From the NCBI GenBank assembly GCA_930367205.1, contig OV884015.1, forward strand, positions 76,523,341-76,587,340: a stretch of DNA of 64,000 bases, given 5' to 3'. Under the pieces are notes generated by a model, which saw only the letters and a program-made list of their open reading frames with translations, was not told the origin of the DNA and did no database searches. Origin of the DNA: Acanthosoma haemorrhoidale. Lineage: Eukaryota; Arthropoda; Insecta; Hemiptera; Acanthosomatidae. Below are positions 12,201 to 22,912 of the stretch, piece by piece. Each line of letters starts with the position of its first letter. Positions within the stretch are counted from its first letter, which is position 1. Made by a program: the position numbers and the translations under genes.

Positions 12201-15200
12201 AGGGGCACTACGAATCAACTTCCAAAATCAGGTGCACCACCACTATCTGAAAGAATATTTATCAGGTCTATAATATATTCACTGGAATAATAAATTTGTG
12301 TGTTTATTTTCTTCTTTTGTGTATATGTTCTACATGAATTTTTAACTGAACATTTACCACAGAAATGCTGGACACAACCAATATAAATAGATTCAAAAGT
12401 TAGCAAGAGCATGCACGAGCGCGTCTACTTAATATGACTTTTTACATCTGAAAATCACAAAGCCTCTGCCTTAAAAATATTAAATATTTTTATACAGGGC
12501 ATAATGCTGGCATAAAATAAGATTTGTGAATAAATGAAAAAAATATTTGTATGTCTTCATTAAAATAATAAATAGCATCCATTTAATTGCATGTTACATA
12601 AGGCTCTATTTATAATTTCATGCCACAATATTATCTATTGAATAGTTTTAGTAAGGTCTTGTATTTATTTCTATTTTCCACTTCATAAATTCTCATTACA
12701 GCTCAGCCATTTCACTTGAAGTAACCAGTTTAAATTTTCGACCTGATTAAGTGTATAAGTGGGATATGATTAAGTAATACTAATATGTGGTTAACACACA
12801 TAAACCTGCAATTTCACAACACAAGTAATAATTGTTCTGTGGCCCTCTCGTATCTGATCGAGGAGTAGGTAATTCAAATCATAATTTGTGGCAATCGCCT
12901 CCAGCTCCTATAACTATTTCAAGGACTGATAGTAGTCAAAGCCACCAGTTGTGCCAAACAAAATAAAGACAAACTCAGTAAGATAAGGCAAATGTTCCTG
13001 AATATAAGCTTTAATAATAATAATAATAATCTCCATAATCAGTGCAAACATAACCACTCTATCTCAGAGAACAGGTAAGTTACCTCCCTATTACTGTTGG
13101 GCCACACTAGATAAAACTCCTGGTTCATACTAGGCTTCCCCTCATGCCTTGATTTTCACTTACCTCTTCATCTATTTCTTGGTTCACTATACACAGGGTT
13201 CAAAATTTGAAAAATTTCTCTTTAGTTTGAAAGAACTTGGAATGCGTTTAAGAGGTACAGACTCTACCTCATTATCTAGTAGTTGATCCTAACTGACTAC
13301 TAAACAAAAAAGTATGTTAGGCATTTATTTTGATGATTCAGAGTGTAAGTTGCATACCGATGTTAGAATTTTCACCTTGTTTTTCTTAATTTCCTCTAAG
13401 GTCTCATTGATGCCATGGGATTTTTCTTTATGTAAGGTATTTCACTTTTTTGTATAGTGCCAAGCAAAAATGGCAATTATTTCTGACTCATTTTTGGAAA
13501 TTTAAGAGCAACAAGCTTTAAAAGCCACTCAATCCTGAATACTTGGATAACCTCTGATGCACCCATTTATGTATCGAACTGGACATTGCACAAAATCTTA
13601 CTTATAAACTATGTACTTTATTGGTGTCATTAAAGACAAATACTTTAAATTTCACAGAAACATAAGAGGGTACGCCTTTCATCCACCAACCTTCCACAAA
13701 CCCTGAACTACTTGAACAAAACTAGCAGGGAGAGACTTGCTGGGGAAATTGCAAGTAATGCAAAAAGACCCGGATATGCTGCCATTAAATAATTTTTTTG
13801 TTCTAATTCATGTCAATTGCAGAGGTGTTCTATTGTAGCAACTTTGCAATAACAAATACAAAATTAAGTTTATATTAGTGTTGTTTTTTTAAATGTACTT
13901 TATAAAATTTAGCAAAAGAATTGACATTAATTTTGCTTTTTATTGAACAGGAATGCCCAAAATGTAATGTTACGATTGAGAAAGATGGTGGGTGTAATCA
14001 TATGGTTTGTAAGAATCAGAATTGCAAGGCAGATTTTTGTTGGGTCTGTCTTGGACCTTGGGAGCCACATGGATCATCCTGGTAAGACAGTACTTTTGTT
14101 TATTAATCACCTCAACTATCTTGTTTTGATTAAGTATGGATGTTGGGTACATATATATATAGGAGCCTATTTAGTTATAACCTCACAATTTGTTTGATCC
14201 CTATGTTAGTTCGCCATTGCTTAGCTGAAACGGTTCTTTTAAAAGCCCTTAATCTTATCAAACAATTAAAAGTTGACCTAGCTCTGCAAAACCATTTGTA
14301 TAGCATTGTCTAAAGTAAGACTTTGGAGCTGTCATCCTCAGCTGCTAAAATAAAAACTCCACATGATAAAAAATATTGATTAAAGTTAATTAAGTATCCT
14401 ATATTTTATAACTATAGCTATATAAATAAATAAAAAATGATAAAAGATAAAACCCAATATTATATTAATCTAATGGCCAATCATTCAGTTAATTGTCCAA
14501 CATTTTAAAACATGAAATTTTTTTTATAAATAATAGAAAGGGTTGTTATTGGTGCTGGCTTTACTATACAGCTGTAGTGGGGTTCTTGGCACTCTTTCCT
14601 CTTTTCTATTAACATTATCCGATGTTAGTGAATCTAATTAATTGTCTATGCTTCCCAGGCTGTTGATTAATTTTTTGTCATTAGTACAGTGTAGCAAGGC
14701 AGCTCTCTGTTGATGTTGTTCATCAAGATGCCCTTCCTCCTTGAAATGCTGGTAGAGTTGGCTTGTTTTTTTGTTTAAGATGTTCTTTGCATCTGATAAA
14801 CCGTTTTCTATTAGTTAAGCCAAGATAAGATTTATTGCATTCCCCACACTATTCTCTACAGGTTCGATCTATCTTATAACTGAATCGTGTTCTAAGTATG
14901 GTAGATAAAGTTGTGGAAAGTGATGTTATTTAGCTGTTGATGGAGTTGTCCACCTTGGATGGAGAATAATTTGTCAAGCCAGCTTTACTCCCCCCCCCCT
15001 CCTCTGAAGGGAGATGGTTAATTAGGAGGGTCTACTAGAAAAAGGGTAAAATATATAGATACCAGTGCCCTCCCACCTATAGTTCAGTGACCTTTTTATA
15101 TCACTAGAGTGATGGGTTTATTGACTAATGAAAAAACATTAAATTTCATGACTTGACATGACACGTTGACCTGAGTTATGGAATATGGTAACTACCTCAT

Positions 15201-18200
15201 ACTCATACAAATACCAAAATTGAAAAAAAACAGCATGCAGTCACAACAGAAGAGGTCTTCAAAAATTTTCTAAGGCTGAGAAACTGCACAAAAAATGTTG
15301 ATGAAAAATGGAAGTACTGGTGGTACCACCACTAAAAGTTTTGCCTGTGATGCAATCAATTATTATTTTGAGATGTTTCAGATTATAACATTTGACCATT
15401 TTAGTCCCAGTGTATTAAGAAAATATTTTAAGTCACTGTTTGCTTAAAATTAAGTCCCATATTATAATATTATTGTATTCATCCCGTCTCCTCCAAAAGA
15501 ACCACATCCCCAATGTTAGATTTTTCTTTGCAGAACACTAAAGAATGAACACCGCACACTCACCATCTCATTTCCTTCTATTTTCAAATGAATACCTAAA
15601 CCCAACCTGAACAGTAAATTAATAGATTTGAAAAACATTGTCGGCAATATTGCAGGAAAATGTTGCCCAATTGTGGCTGGAATCATTGATGATTGATGAG
15701 CCTTATCCAATTTTTAATGCCCATAATAGCCCTTTACCTTCATAAAAACATGATTATTTTTTTTGTGCATCTAATTTATTTTTTATTATGTATTTGTACC
15801 TAATTTGGTGGTATGGGGAAAATTTTCATTCCTTTGGGAATTCTATCTATTGTCAGATACATACCAAAAAATGATGTGGGGTTCATTCCTTAAAATCTTC
15901 CCCTTGCTCATCAATTCCTATTTATTGTTGTATTAGCACAAAATAAGGCACTAATACTGTTTATTTCATTGAAAAAAATACTTTCAAGGTTAACAACCTA
16001 GACATTTTATTCCTATCCCCTAAATTCCTATTTATTGTTCCATCTATACCAAACAATGCTCACACTGTTATGAGTACCTCACAAAAGTAATGTAGTATTG
16101 AGTGTCATGCCTCAAATTTTCAAAAACCGATCTCCTAAATTTCTATTGTTGTGCTCTCACTAAATTTATCACGAATACCTTATTACTTTTCAAAAGTATT
16201 TTATATTCATTTTTGTATTCTGTAGTTGAATAAATTTTTGTTCTTAAGGGACATAATCCCAGGAATAGGAACCTATTATTATTATGTATTTGCACCTAAT
16301 TTGCTGGCATGGGGAAAATGTTCATTGCCTTGGGAAAAATATTGTAGTTGAAACCTTGGCTTTATTTTTGACATTACTGTTATGTTATACAAGATTTTTT
16401 TATTGTAGGTATAATTGTAACAGATATGATGAGGAAGAAGCAAAAGCTGCACGTGATGCTCAAGAAAAATCTCGGGCAGCTCTTCAACGTTATCTGTTTT
16501 ATTGTAACAGGTATATGAATCACATGCAATCACTTAAATTTGAACATAAATTATATGCATCTGTGAAAGAAAAAATGGAAGAAATGCAGCAACATAACAT
16601 GTCATGGATTGAGGTAGGTTTAAGAATTATCTGATTTTGTTTTGTTTTTTCAATTGCCTCTTGCCGTGTAATTTACATGGTCTAGCTATGTATTGGTACA
16701 ACCTGCAACTGGTTGTTTTTTTTTAACATGAAGTCACTGGGATATTAACTAGTGTGTAGAAAACAGATTGGAAAGGACCAACCAGTTTGGACCCTTCAAG
16801 GGAATTTTAGATTAGTATTTGGCCAAATCATTCAAGAAGTTAGAAAAGATCGAGTCTACTGATATTTTCAATCTATATTAAATAGTTTTCATTAATATAT
16901 ATATATTAAATAGATATTGAGATGGTTTGTGAGAAATGGCATTGTACAGTGCCATTATCAGATTAATTAAATATAGGAATCTAGTCATTAAGTAGATATT
17001 TTTTACTTTGTCAGTCTGTTGAGAGAAAGATGTCAGTCCCAAATCAAAGACCCAAGTGGGGGAAGTTTCATTGGAAAATCAAGGATCCATAGTTTTGAGT
17101 AAGGAAAAAGGAGTGTAATAGTATTGAGATCAAGGTTAAAAGTGTATGTTGACACATGCAAAAATAATTAAATTGGAACTAGTAGGGTTTCAGTAACCCT
17201 AAATGGTAAATGATGACCCCCTAATGGTGTTTGAAAGGTATTAGGGTGTAGTATGGGGCAACTAAAGGGTTGTAATAGTTTGAGGACCATCAGTAATTTG
17301 CTGTATGCTGTATCCATCATTGTTAACCCAAAGGCTGAAGACAATGAGAACAGCACTGTAAATATGTTTGTGAAATTTCCGATTGAGAGTAACAAACCAA
17401 CCTGTGATGTAAGCTTTTAAATACATAAATAATAAGTACATTTTTGTCAAAACATACATGTTTTTATTTGTCTTACATTAAAGTCTAATTTTAGCTTAAA
17501 CATATATATATATATTTATTTTTTTACTACAGAGATAGTCTTTCAGTGATGTAGGGTTGGATTTTTTTTAAAGAGTTGGACTTAGGCTTTTTTTTCCAAA
17601 AACAATATTTTTTTGACTGAATTCTGGAGATGAAAATTGTATATATGAAGAAAAACAGGCGGGGAAACTGGAAGGCATGATTTTATTAACTTAACACAAA
17701 TTCTCTTACAAATGGTGTTAGCTCTTCATCTCTTTACAGAGGTTATAAGGTCTGTGAGAGATGGTTTAGGTAAAATAAAGATCATTACCATTAAATGAGG
17801 GTTTGTAAGAAATATATAGAGGATGAGGAGGCAGTAACAAAATATGAACTTAGTGTATCAGGTGAAACTAGGAATATGTATGAGGAAGAAGCACCAAAGG
17901 AGACATGGAATGAAATGCTATTTCAATTTGTAATCAAAAACAGAGGAAACACATGCTGGAATATTGCCTTGGTTAAGTTGTGGCACACACTGAAGTTCTA
18001 ATTATCATCTACAAGCCTTGGGTGTCTGAAGTGTATTCGACCAACCTCACACGTTTTCTGCAAATGTTTACTTGAACAATAACTAAATAATTACTTAATA
18101 AGTTTGGAAAATGAAAAGCCGTATGAAAAACAAAATTGACGCTATTTCAACCTTATCAAAATTCCTTTTCAAATGATTTTCTCCTAGACTTCAAATGGGA

Positions 18201-21200
18201 ATATTTTCAGACGAGACTAGAACAGTTCCCTCAATCTTATTTTCTCTTCTGCTTGCTTGCACATATGCTAAGGCAAAATATCTTATCCTTATTTTTGGGG
18301 TCACCTGGTCTCTCAAAATAGATCTCACAGTTAAATCCCATATAGAATTAATACCTATTTACTATCACATAATTAATTTTGGCTGCTACACTATTTGTCT
18401 CTGATACCAAAAATTTACACCTGTAGAATTATGGGCCACAGTTAAAAGAATTATAATTTACTATTTATAATTATCTATTCTAGGTGCAGTTTCTTAAACG
18501 GGCTGTAGATATTCTCTGCCAGTGCAGGCAAACGCTCATGTATACATATGTTTTCGCCTATTATCTTAGAAAAAATAATCAGTCTGTGTTATTTGAGGTA
18601 TGTGTTACTTGGTCTTCAGATTTATCTATGATCAACTGTTTTTTGTAGTAATATCAATTTTTAAATTTTTTAGGACAATCAGAAAGATTTGGAAAGTGCA
18701 ACAGAGACTCTCTCCGAATATCTAGAAAGAGATATCACATCTGAAAATTTAGCTGATATAAAGCAAAAAGTCCAGGATAAATATAGGTTAACATGTTTCT
18801 TATTGTTTATAAAAAATAACGTATTTAACAAAGTATTTATATATTATTAATAATAAAAAAAATACAATAATAATAAATTTAATATAATTTTATTTATGTA
18901 GATGAACTAAATTTTATTTTCTTAAATATATACATTACAGTGAACCCTCATTATCACCTGACTCGTTACACCACGGATTCGCATATAACCATGGCTCTTC
19001 TAGCCCTGGTCCCAATCTCTTTTTAGTCTAAAAATAGGATGACAACACATTATAATTTAAATGGAATCACGATTTTTGACAATTGTTGATATTGTACCTA
19101 CTTTTGCCATGTATTTATTTTTTAGCCCACTTTCTCATCTTTTTTCAAGTTAAAACTTCTCTTTCATATAGGATGATTTTCATTGTGGGGGCATGTTTTT
19201 ACAGCAAGAAAGATAATACTAAATTGAATTTAAAGTAAACCTTTCACTGTAATTATCAGTAACTTCTAGAAAAAGGATTCAGAGATTAGAAATTGAGAAT
19301 CCCCTCAGAAGTGCTATTAGTAAACAATGATTCCCTGAATATTTCTATTGCATTGTGAAGGGGAGTAACATCTTTTTTCTTGTTTAATTTACATTTCTTC
19401 TTAGGATTGCAATCTATGGGCACTTTTTATTTAATCCACTGTTGGTTTTGCTCAACAAATATTTTGTTTGATATCTAGAAATTTTAATTGATATACAAAC
19501 GAAGCTGTTTTTAAACGAAACTTGATGGGTTTTTAAATAAGTTTGATATAGAAATTTTCGATATTTGTGTTAAGGCGAAGGAGGAGCAGATGCTTTGAAT
19601 CAATTCTCGCCCTAGTTCTTGCCCTTCTCTAGTTCCTAGGAAATCTATCCAAATTGCCTCTAATCAGTGTTCACTGAAGTCCCCTCCTTTTTAAAAAATT
19701 GTGTGATTTATTCAGGCAGTTGTTGGAATTCCTGCCCTCATTCTTTTTTGTAGTTTTTTTTCCCTTGTCTGGCTGAAAATAAGAAGAAATCATATACAGT
19801 TGAGGAGAGACTTTGTAGGCCAGAGGGTTACTTTTACTTGACAAGTGCCCAGTTGGCCCTCCTGCTGAAAGTCTTATATTCGATGAGGGGAAAATCAAAA
19901 TCTTATTACTTCCAAAGTATACAACCCCTGATTCAACCACCATATCAATGGATTATTCACATGTTTAAAGTAAATTACAGAGGAGAATTACTGTCATCAC
20001 TTTTGGCTGAAGAAAAACATGTCACTCAATTTTTGAAATCTCTTGACCAATTTCAGAATTGGTCTTGCTTGTGATTCAATTATGAAATCAACAAAACCAA
20101 ATGATTTATGTCACAATCTTTAAATGATAAGAGATAATAGTCAAGTGAGCAGACTTTGTAACATCCTTGTGATCCTGGATTGACAGTAGACAGTTCAAAT
20201 GAATGGTTTAATTTTTTTATAAATATATATTGAAACCTACCTCATTTTTTACCATTTCTCTTTCTACTTTATTTGATCAATTTACCTTAACTAATTTGGC
20301 AGGTCCGTCATGAGATCTTTAATCCAAATTGTTTTATGTCTTTGACATAGGAATTTATCCCGATTGAATCGCCCGATCTCAAGGCTAATGTTGTAGTTAT
20401 TAATAAATTGAGAAACTAGGAATTGTGAAATATATTCAAATAAAATGGTTATAACAAATAATTATAATTATATAGAGTGCTGACAAAAAGTATAAAAAAA
20501 TATTCAATTCCTTTTAAATTAGGATAGTTACTACTAATTACAAAAAACATGAAATTTGAGCTCAATTTCTTTTAATGGATCCATAATAAAAACAATATTA
20601 ATATCACCCAATTGGTGATCTTCTTGTAATCCAATCAACGTTACTTTCTGCTGTTGGTTCTTCTCCTCTCTTCCTGTATGGTACTGCCAATTCGATAGCT
20701 TGCTAAGTCCGCTCTTCTAGACGGTTGTGCTAAGACTGGTTTCCCGCTCGTCCCCACTCCTAGGAGTATAAGAAAAAAAAAATGGCCCTTACCAAATGTG
20801 AGGGTCATGATCTTCAGTCTCAAATATCATGAATGTTACAATATATGTATAGTTCTTCACATGGTTTATACATATTTTACTCCCCTCGCTATAGAGCGGG
20901 TACCCCTACAGTACGGCTGGTTTTATTTCCCCTTGACCCGTGTTATAATGAGGTCCACTATATATTAAATTAAAGACATATAATGTGAAGGAATAATATG
21001 TAGAAATGGTCAGGGTGGGGGGCAAGTTAAATGATTATGGTACTAGTAATCTGTCTTCAATCAAAAATATTTAGTTTTTGGTCTCCGCACTGAAAATCAC
21101 TTTTTAACAGAAATAAAAAATGTAAATAGCAAAAATATTAAACCTATTGTTGAGGTTCAAAACTTTATTTGATGTATTATCTTCAAAATTATTTTTGTTT

Positions 21201-21530
21201 ATTGTGTTAATTGGAAAATAAATCATGGCTTAGTTAGAGGGAATTGGATAAAGGAGGCAAATTATTTTTGGATTTCCCACTATTATATCTTAAACAAAGC
21301 ATATGTTAAGCATTGTTGTTTAATATACATTTACCATTTAAAATCATTTTAATTATTAGCATCATAAAACTCACAAGACAATTCCCCAATTAAAGTAAAA
21401 ATGATTGTTACTTGTATACTGAGTTTAATTGTTTTATATTTATTTTAGGTATTGCGAAAGTCGAAGAAAGGTTCTTCTTGAGCACGTCCATGAAGGATAT
21501 GAAAAGGAATGGTGGGAATATACCGAATAG
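3258..21530 (+). CDS. ari-1: Ariadne-1 (ARIH1) RBR-type E3 ubiquitin ligase, complete, 10 exons
   Basis: Coding exons: 3258-3464, 3958-4113, 5857-5925, 7091-7306, 10646-10867, 13951-14081, 16409-16613, 18484-18597, 18674-18786 and 21449-21530 (stop TAG). Every junction is GT-AG and keeps phase, giving 504 aa, the usual length of fly ari-1. Domains: acidic N-terminus (1-40); UBA-like region (about 50-105); RING1 with C134, C137, C151, H153, C156, C159, C179, C184; IBR with C224, C229, C245, C247, C252, C255, H260, C265; RING2 starting C292/C295 with the catalytic cysteine C305 in [10 protein letters not shown]; Ariadne autoinhibitory domain (about 345-504). The family takes ubiquitin from UBE2L3-type E2s onto the RING2 cysteine and works with neddylated cullins. 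All catalytic and zinc residues are present, so the enzyme should be active. Intron 8 is only 76 bp; others reach 3.3 kb and hold transposons. Confidence 0.97.
4114..7090. other. ariadne-1 introns 2 and 3
   Basis: Apart from the 69-bp exon at 5857-5925, this is AT-rich intron. I found no repeat boundary or coding segment I could name. The 4.75-5.75 kb part is somewhat less AT-rich and may be old transposon sequence, but no motif supports a class. Confidence 0.5.
7485..7533. repeat. Two-copy tandem repeat
   Basis: TGGAA-TATTAGTAACCCACAT occurs twice in a row (7485-7506 region and 7512-7533), just left of a mariner MITE. It is a small local duplication in ariadne-1 intron 4. Confidence 0.6.
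7551..7649. mobile_element. Mariner-type MITE, about 100 bp
   Basis: Inverted ends of 29 nt match at 26 positions: the left end begins TACGAGGGTGGTCTGAAAAG and runs to 7579, and the right end is 7621-7649. The GGTGGTCTGAAAAGTTTCCG core is typical of mariner terminal repeats, and TA at both ends fits TA target duplication. Only about 40 bp of unrelated sequence lies between the arms, so it cannot encode transposase and must have been moved in trans. Confidence 0.75.
7650..7930 (-). pseudogene. Tigger/pogo-like transposase relic (CENP-B HTH region)
   Basis: Reading right to left, frames shift between the three registers, but together they carry the signature of Tigger/jerky DNA-binding domains: an RWWKNRLGI block, then [10 protein letters not shown], then a hydrophobic/charged stretch. 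This corresponds to the GWLxRWKKRHGI...ISGEKLSAD pattern of that family. A stop interrupts the segment, so it is dead. The left flank AGTAGAACCTCACAAATCCG (7651-7670) looks like a pogo/Tigger terminal repeat. It lies in ariadne-1 intron 4, directly beside the MITE. Confidence 0.6.
7931..13657. other. Rest of ariadne-1 intron 4 and most of intron 5
   Basis: Apart from ariadne-1 exon 5 (10646-10867), this is AT-rich intron. It contains homopolymer and simple-sequence tracts (a C run near 11681, a TAA run near 13011-13028). No further coding segment or bounded element was recognised. Confidence 0.5.
13658..13792 (+). other. Exon-like orphan ORF segment inside ariadne-1 intron 5
   Basis: After a good acceptor (TTTCACAG, 13650-13657) a frame of 44 codons runs to TAA at 13790-13792. 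Its composition is protein-like (basic, with [17 protein letters not shown] near the end) and unlike the AT-rich intron around it. No upstream partner exon was found. It could be the last exon of a nested gene, a fragment of a transposon or processed gene, or chance. I do not recognise the family. Confidence 0.3.
14082..15780. other. First part of ariadne-1 intron 6
   Basis: AT-rich intron with a C10 tract near 14991. The 15.0-15.6 kb part is less AT-rich but shows no frame or terminal repeats I can name. Confidence 0.5.
15781..16340. repeat. Degenerate tandem/direct repeat array
   Basis: A roughly 60-bp block at 15781-15840 (TATTTG-ACCTAATTTG-TGG-ATGGGGAAAAT) recurs at 16276-16336 with few changes. 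Between them the phrase AATTCCTATTTATTGTT or close variants starts near 15839, 15913, 16024 and 16137, a period of about 112 bp for the last three. It ends about 70 bp before ariadne-1 exon 7. Confidence 0.55.
16614..18483. other. ariadne-1 intron 7
   Basis: A 68-codon frame at 17795-18001 (plus) has fairly protein-like composition (acidic, with [18 protein letters not shown]) but no recognisable family and no clear splice context. It may be transposon-derived. Otherwise nothing was seen. Confidence 0.35.
18938..20960 (+). mobile_element. Decayed Tigger/pogo DNA transposon in ariadne-1 intron 9
   Basis: The left end CAGTGAACCCTCATTATCAC at 18938 and the right end, read on the minus strand from 20960 as TAGTGGACCTCATTATAACAC, are imperfect inverted repeats, each flanked by TA (18936-18937 and 20961-20962). 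About 2.02 kb fits a Tigger element. Inside, the plus frames near 19838-20074 carry the C-terminal DDE-domain hallmark of Tigger transposase: a hydrophobic LLLPKYTT block, then LIQP, then [15 protein letters not shown]. The frame breaks between these blocks and no long ORF remains, so the copy is inactive. Confidence 0.75.
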
Positions 21531-22912
21531 TGATGAAAGAAGATAAATTTAAAAAAATAATAAAAGACCAAAAAAGTGTGATAAAACAATAGTGCATCAG
21601 ATAAATTGAAGCACGGTTTAAGAAGTATATTTATATACATATATATTATGTATGTATATATTTATTTACAATGATTGAATTTAAATAAGTGTACAGAACA
21701 TTTAAAAAGTATATATATTTATACATGGACTAACAAATACATATAATTTGTGATTAGGAGAAGTGTGTCTAATGTATATGAATAGTTAACTTTTTTTTAT
21801 GTAATATTTATCGGCTTATCACTAAGATGAAATATAGCAACTTTTTCATTAGAGATGACAAGTCATAAAAAATTGACTTAATTAAAAAAATAATTCATTT
21901 GTTTTCTTTCAAAATGAAAATCATCATAGGTCGATTCCTGCTAAATTTGTTTGTTTTATAGTTTTCTGATGTAGATTTGTTAGTCTAGTGATCATTGTAA
22001 TTGTACTTGTTTAAACGAAATTTGTTTAGTTGAGTACTTGTGAAGACATAAACAAATGCAGCTGTATTGAATGTTAATTGTACAAACGTGTATCATTGAA
22101 ATTTTTTTTTACTACTTCAAGAATTGTACATATTATATACACATGCACATACATTTGAATTGTGTGTACAAAAACGATTGTATTATCTTGTAGCAAGAAG
22201 TAACATCATTCACAAAAAATTGCTGATGTAGCAATTGTTTATTTCCTCTAAATTATAGAGTTTCATAAAGTTTGCATCTAGTGGATTATCTCAGGGTTGA
22301 TGATCTAAATTATTGATGATCCTTTAACTAAAACCTCTACAGGCTATAGAGTAGAGTTTTTTCGTGCTTTTTTTAGTTCATCTTTGAAATAGGTGCTGCG
22401 CGCTGTTATTGTTGGCCTACGGTTAATGTTTTATCTAAATAAATTTGTTCTCGTTAATGAGCATCCACTGTTATCAATCACAACTTTATTAGCCGTTTTT
22501 TCTCTGTTCTTTTAATTCACCAGTTGATATAAATTAAAGTCTTAGGAACTTCAATCCTATATATTTCGAAGTTACCACCACCCTTTATGAGATTTCCCTT
22601 TTATTTTTTTCATTTGCACACACATTATTACACAAACTTTTGTGTATATGTATATACACACTTTTATATATCACTGTACATTATATGTATACACATATTG
22701 TTGATAGTTTGTTAGTGCATATTTTTTGCATATGAGTTGTATGTTGTGATTTTTGAGATAATGTTTGACTGGACTGTCTTTATAATTGTATTATACGGAA
22801 AATATGTATATACTTAAAAAATAAAAAAAAATTGCATATTTTTTCCTATTAAAATTATTATTCTTGTTTATTTTACTAGTCACGTGTAGATATTTTAATT
22901 TTGAGAAATAAA
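21531..22912 (+). other. ariadne-1 3' UTR and polyadenylation candidates
   Basis: Very AT-rich sequence follows the stop codon. AATAAA hexamers at 22438-22443, 22820-22825 and 22907-22912 are the plausible polyadenylation signals, which would make the 3' UTR about 0.9 to 1.4 kb. Which is used cannot be told from sequence. Confidence 0.4.

Noticed and set aside
13943..14197. 84-aa plus-strand ORF over ariadne-1 exon 6
   Set aside because: Wrong frame; the true frame carries the RING2 domain with consensus splice sites.
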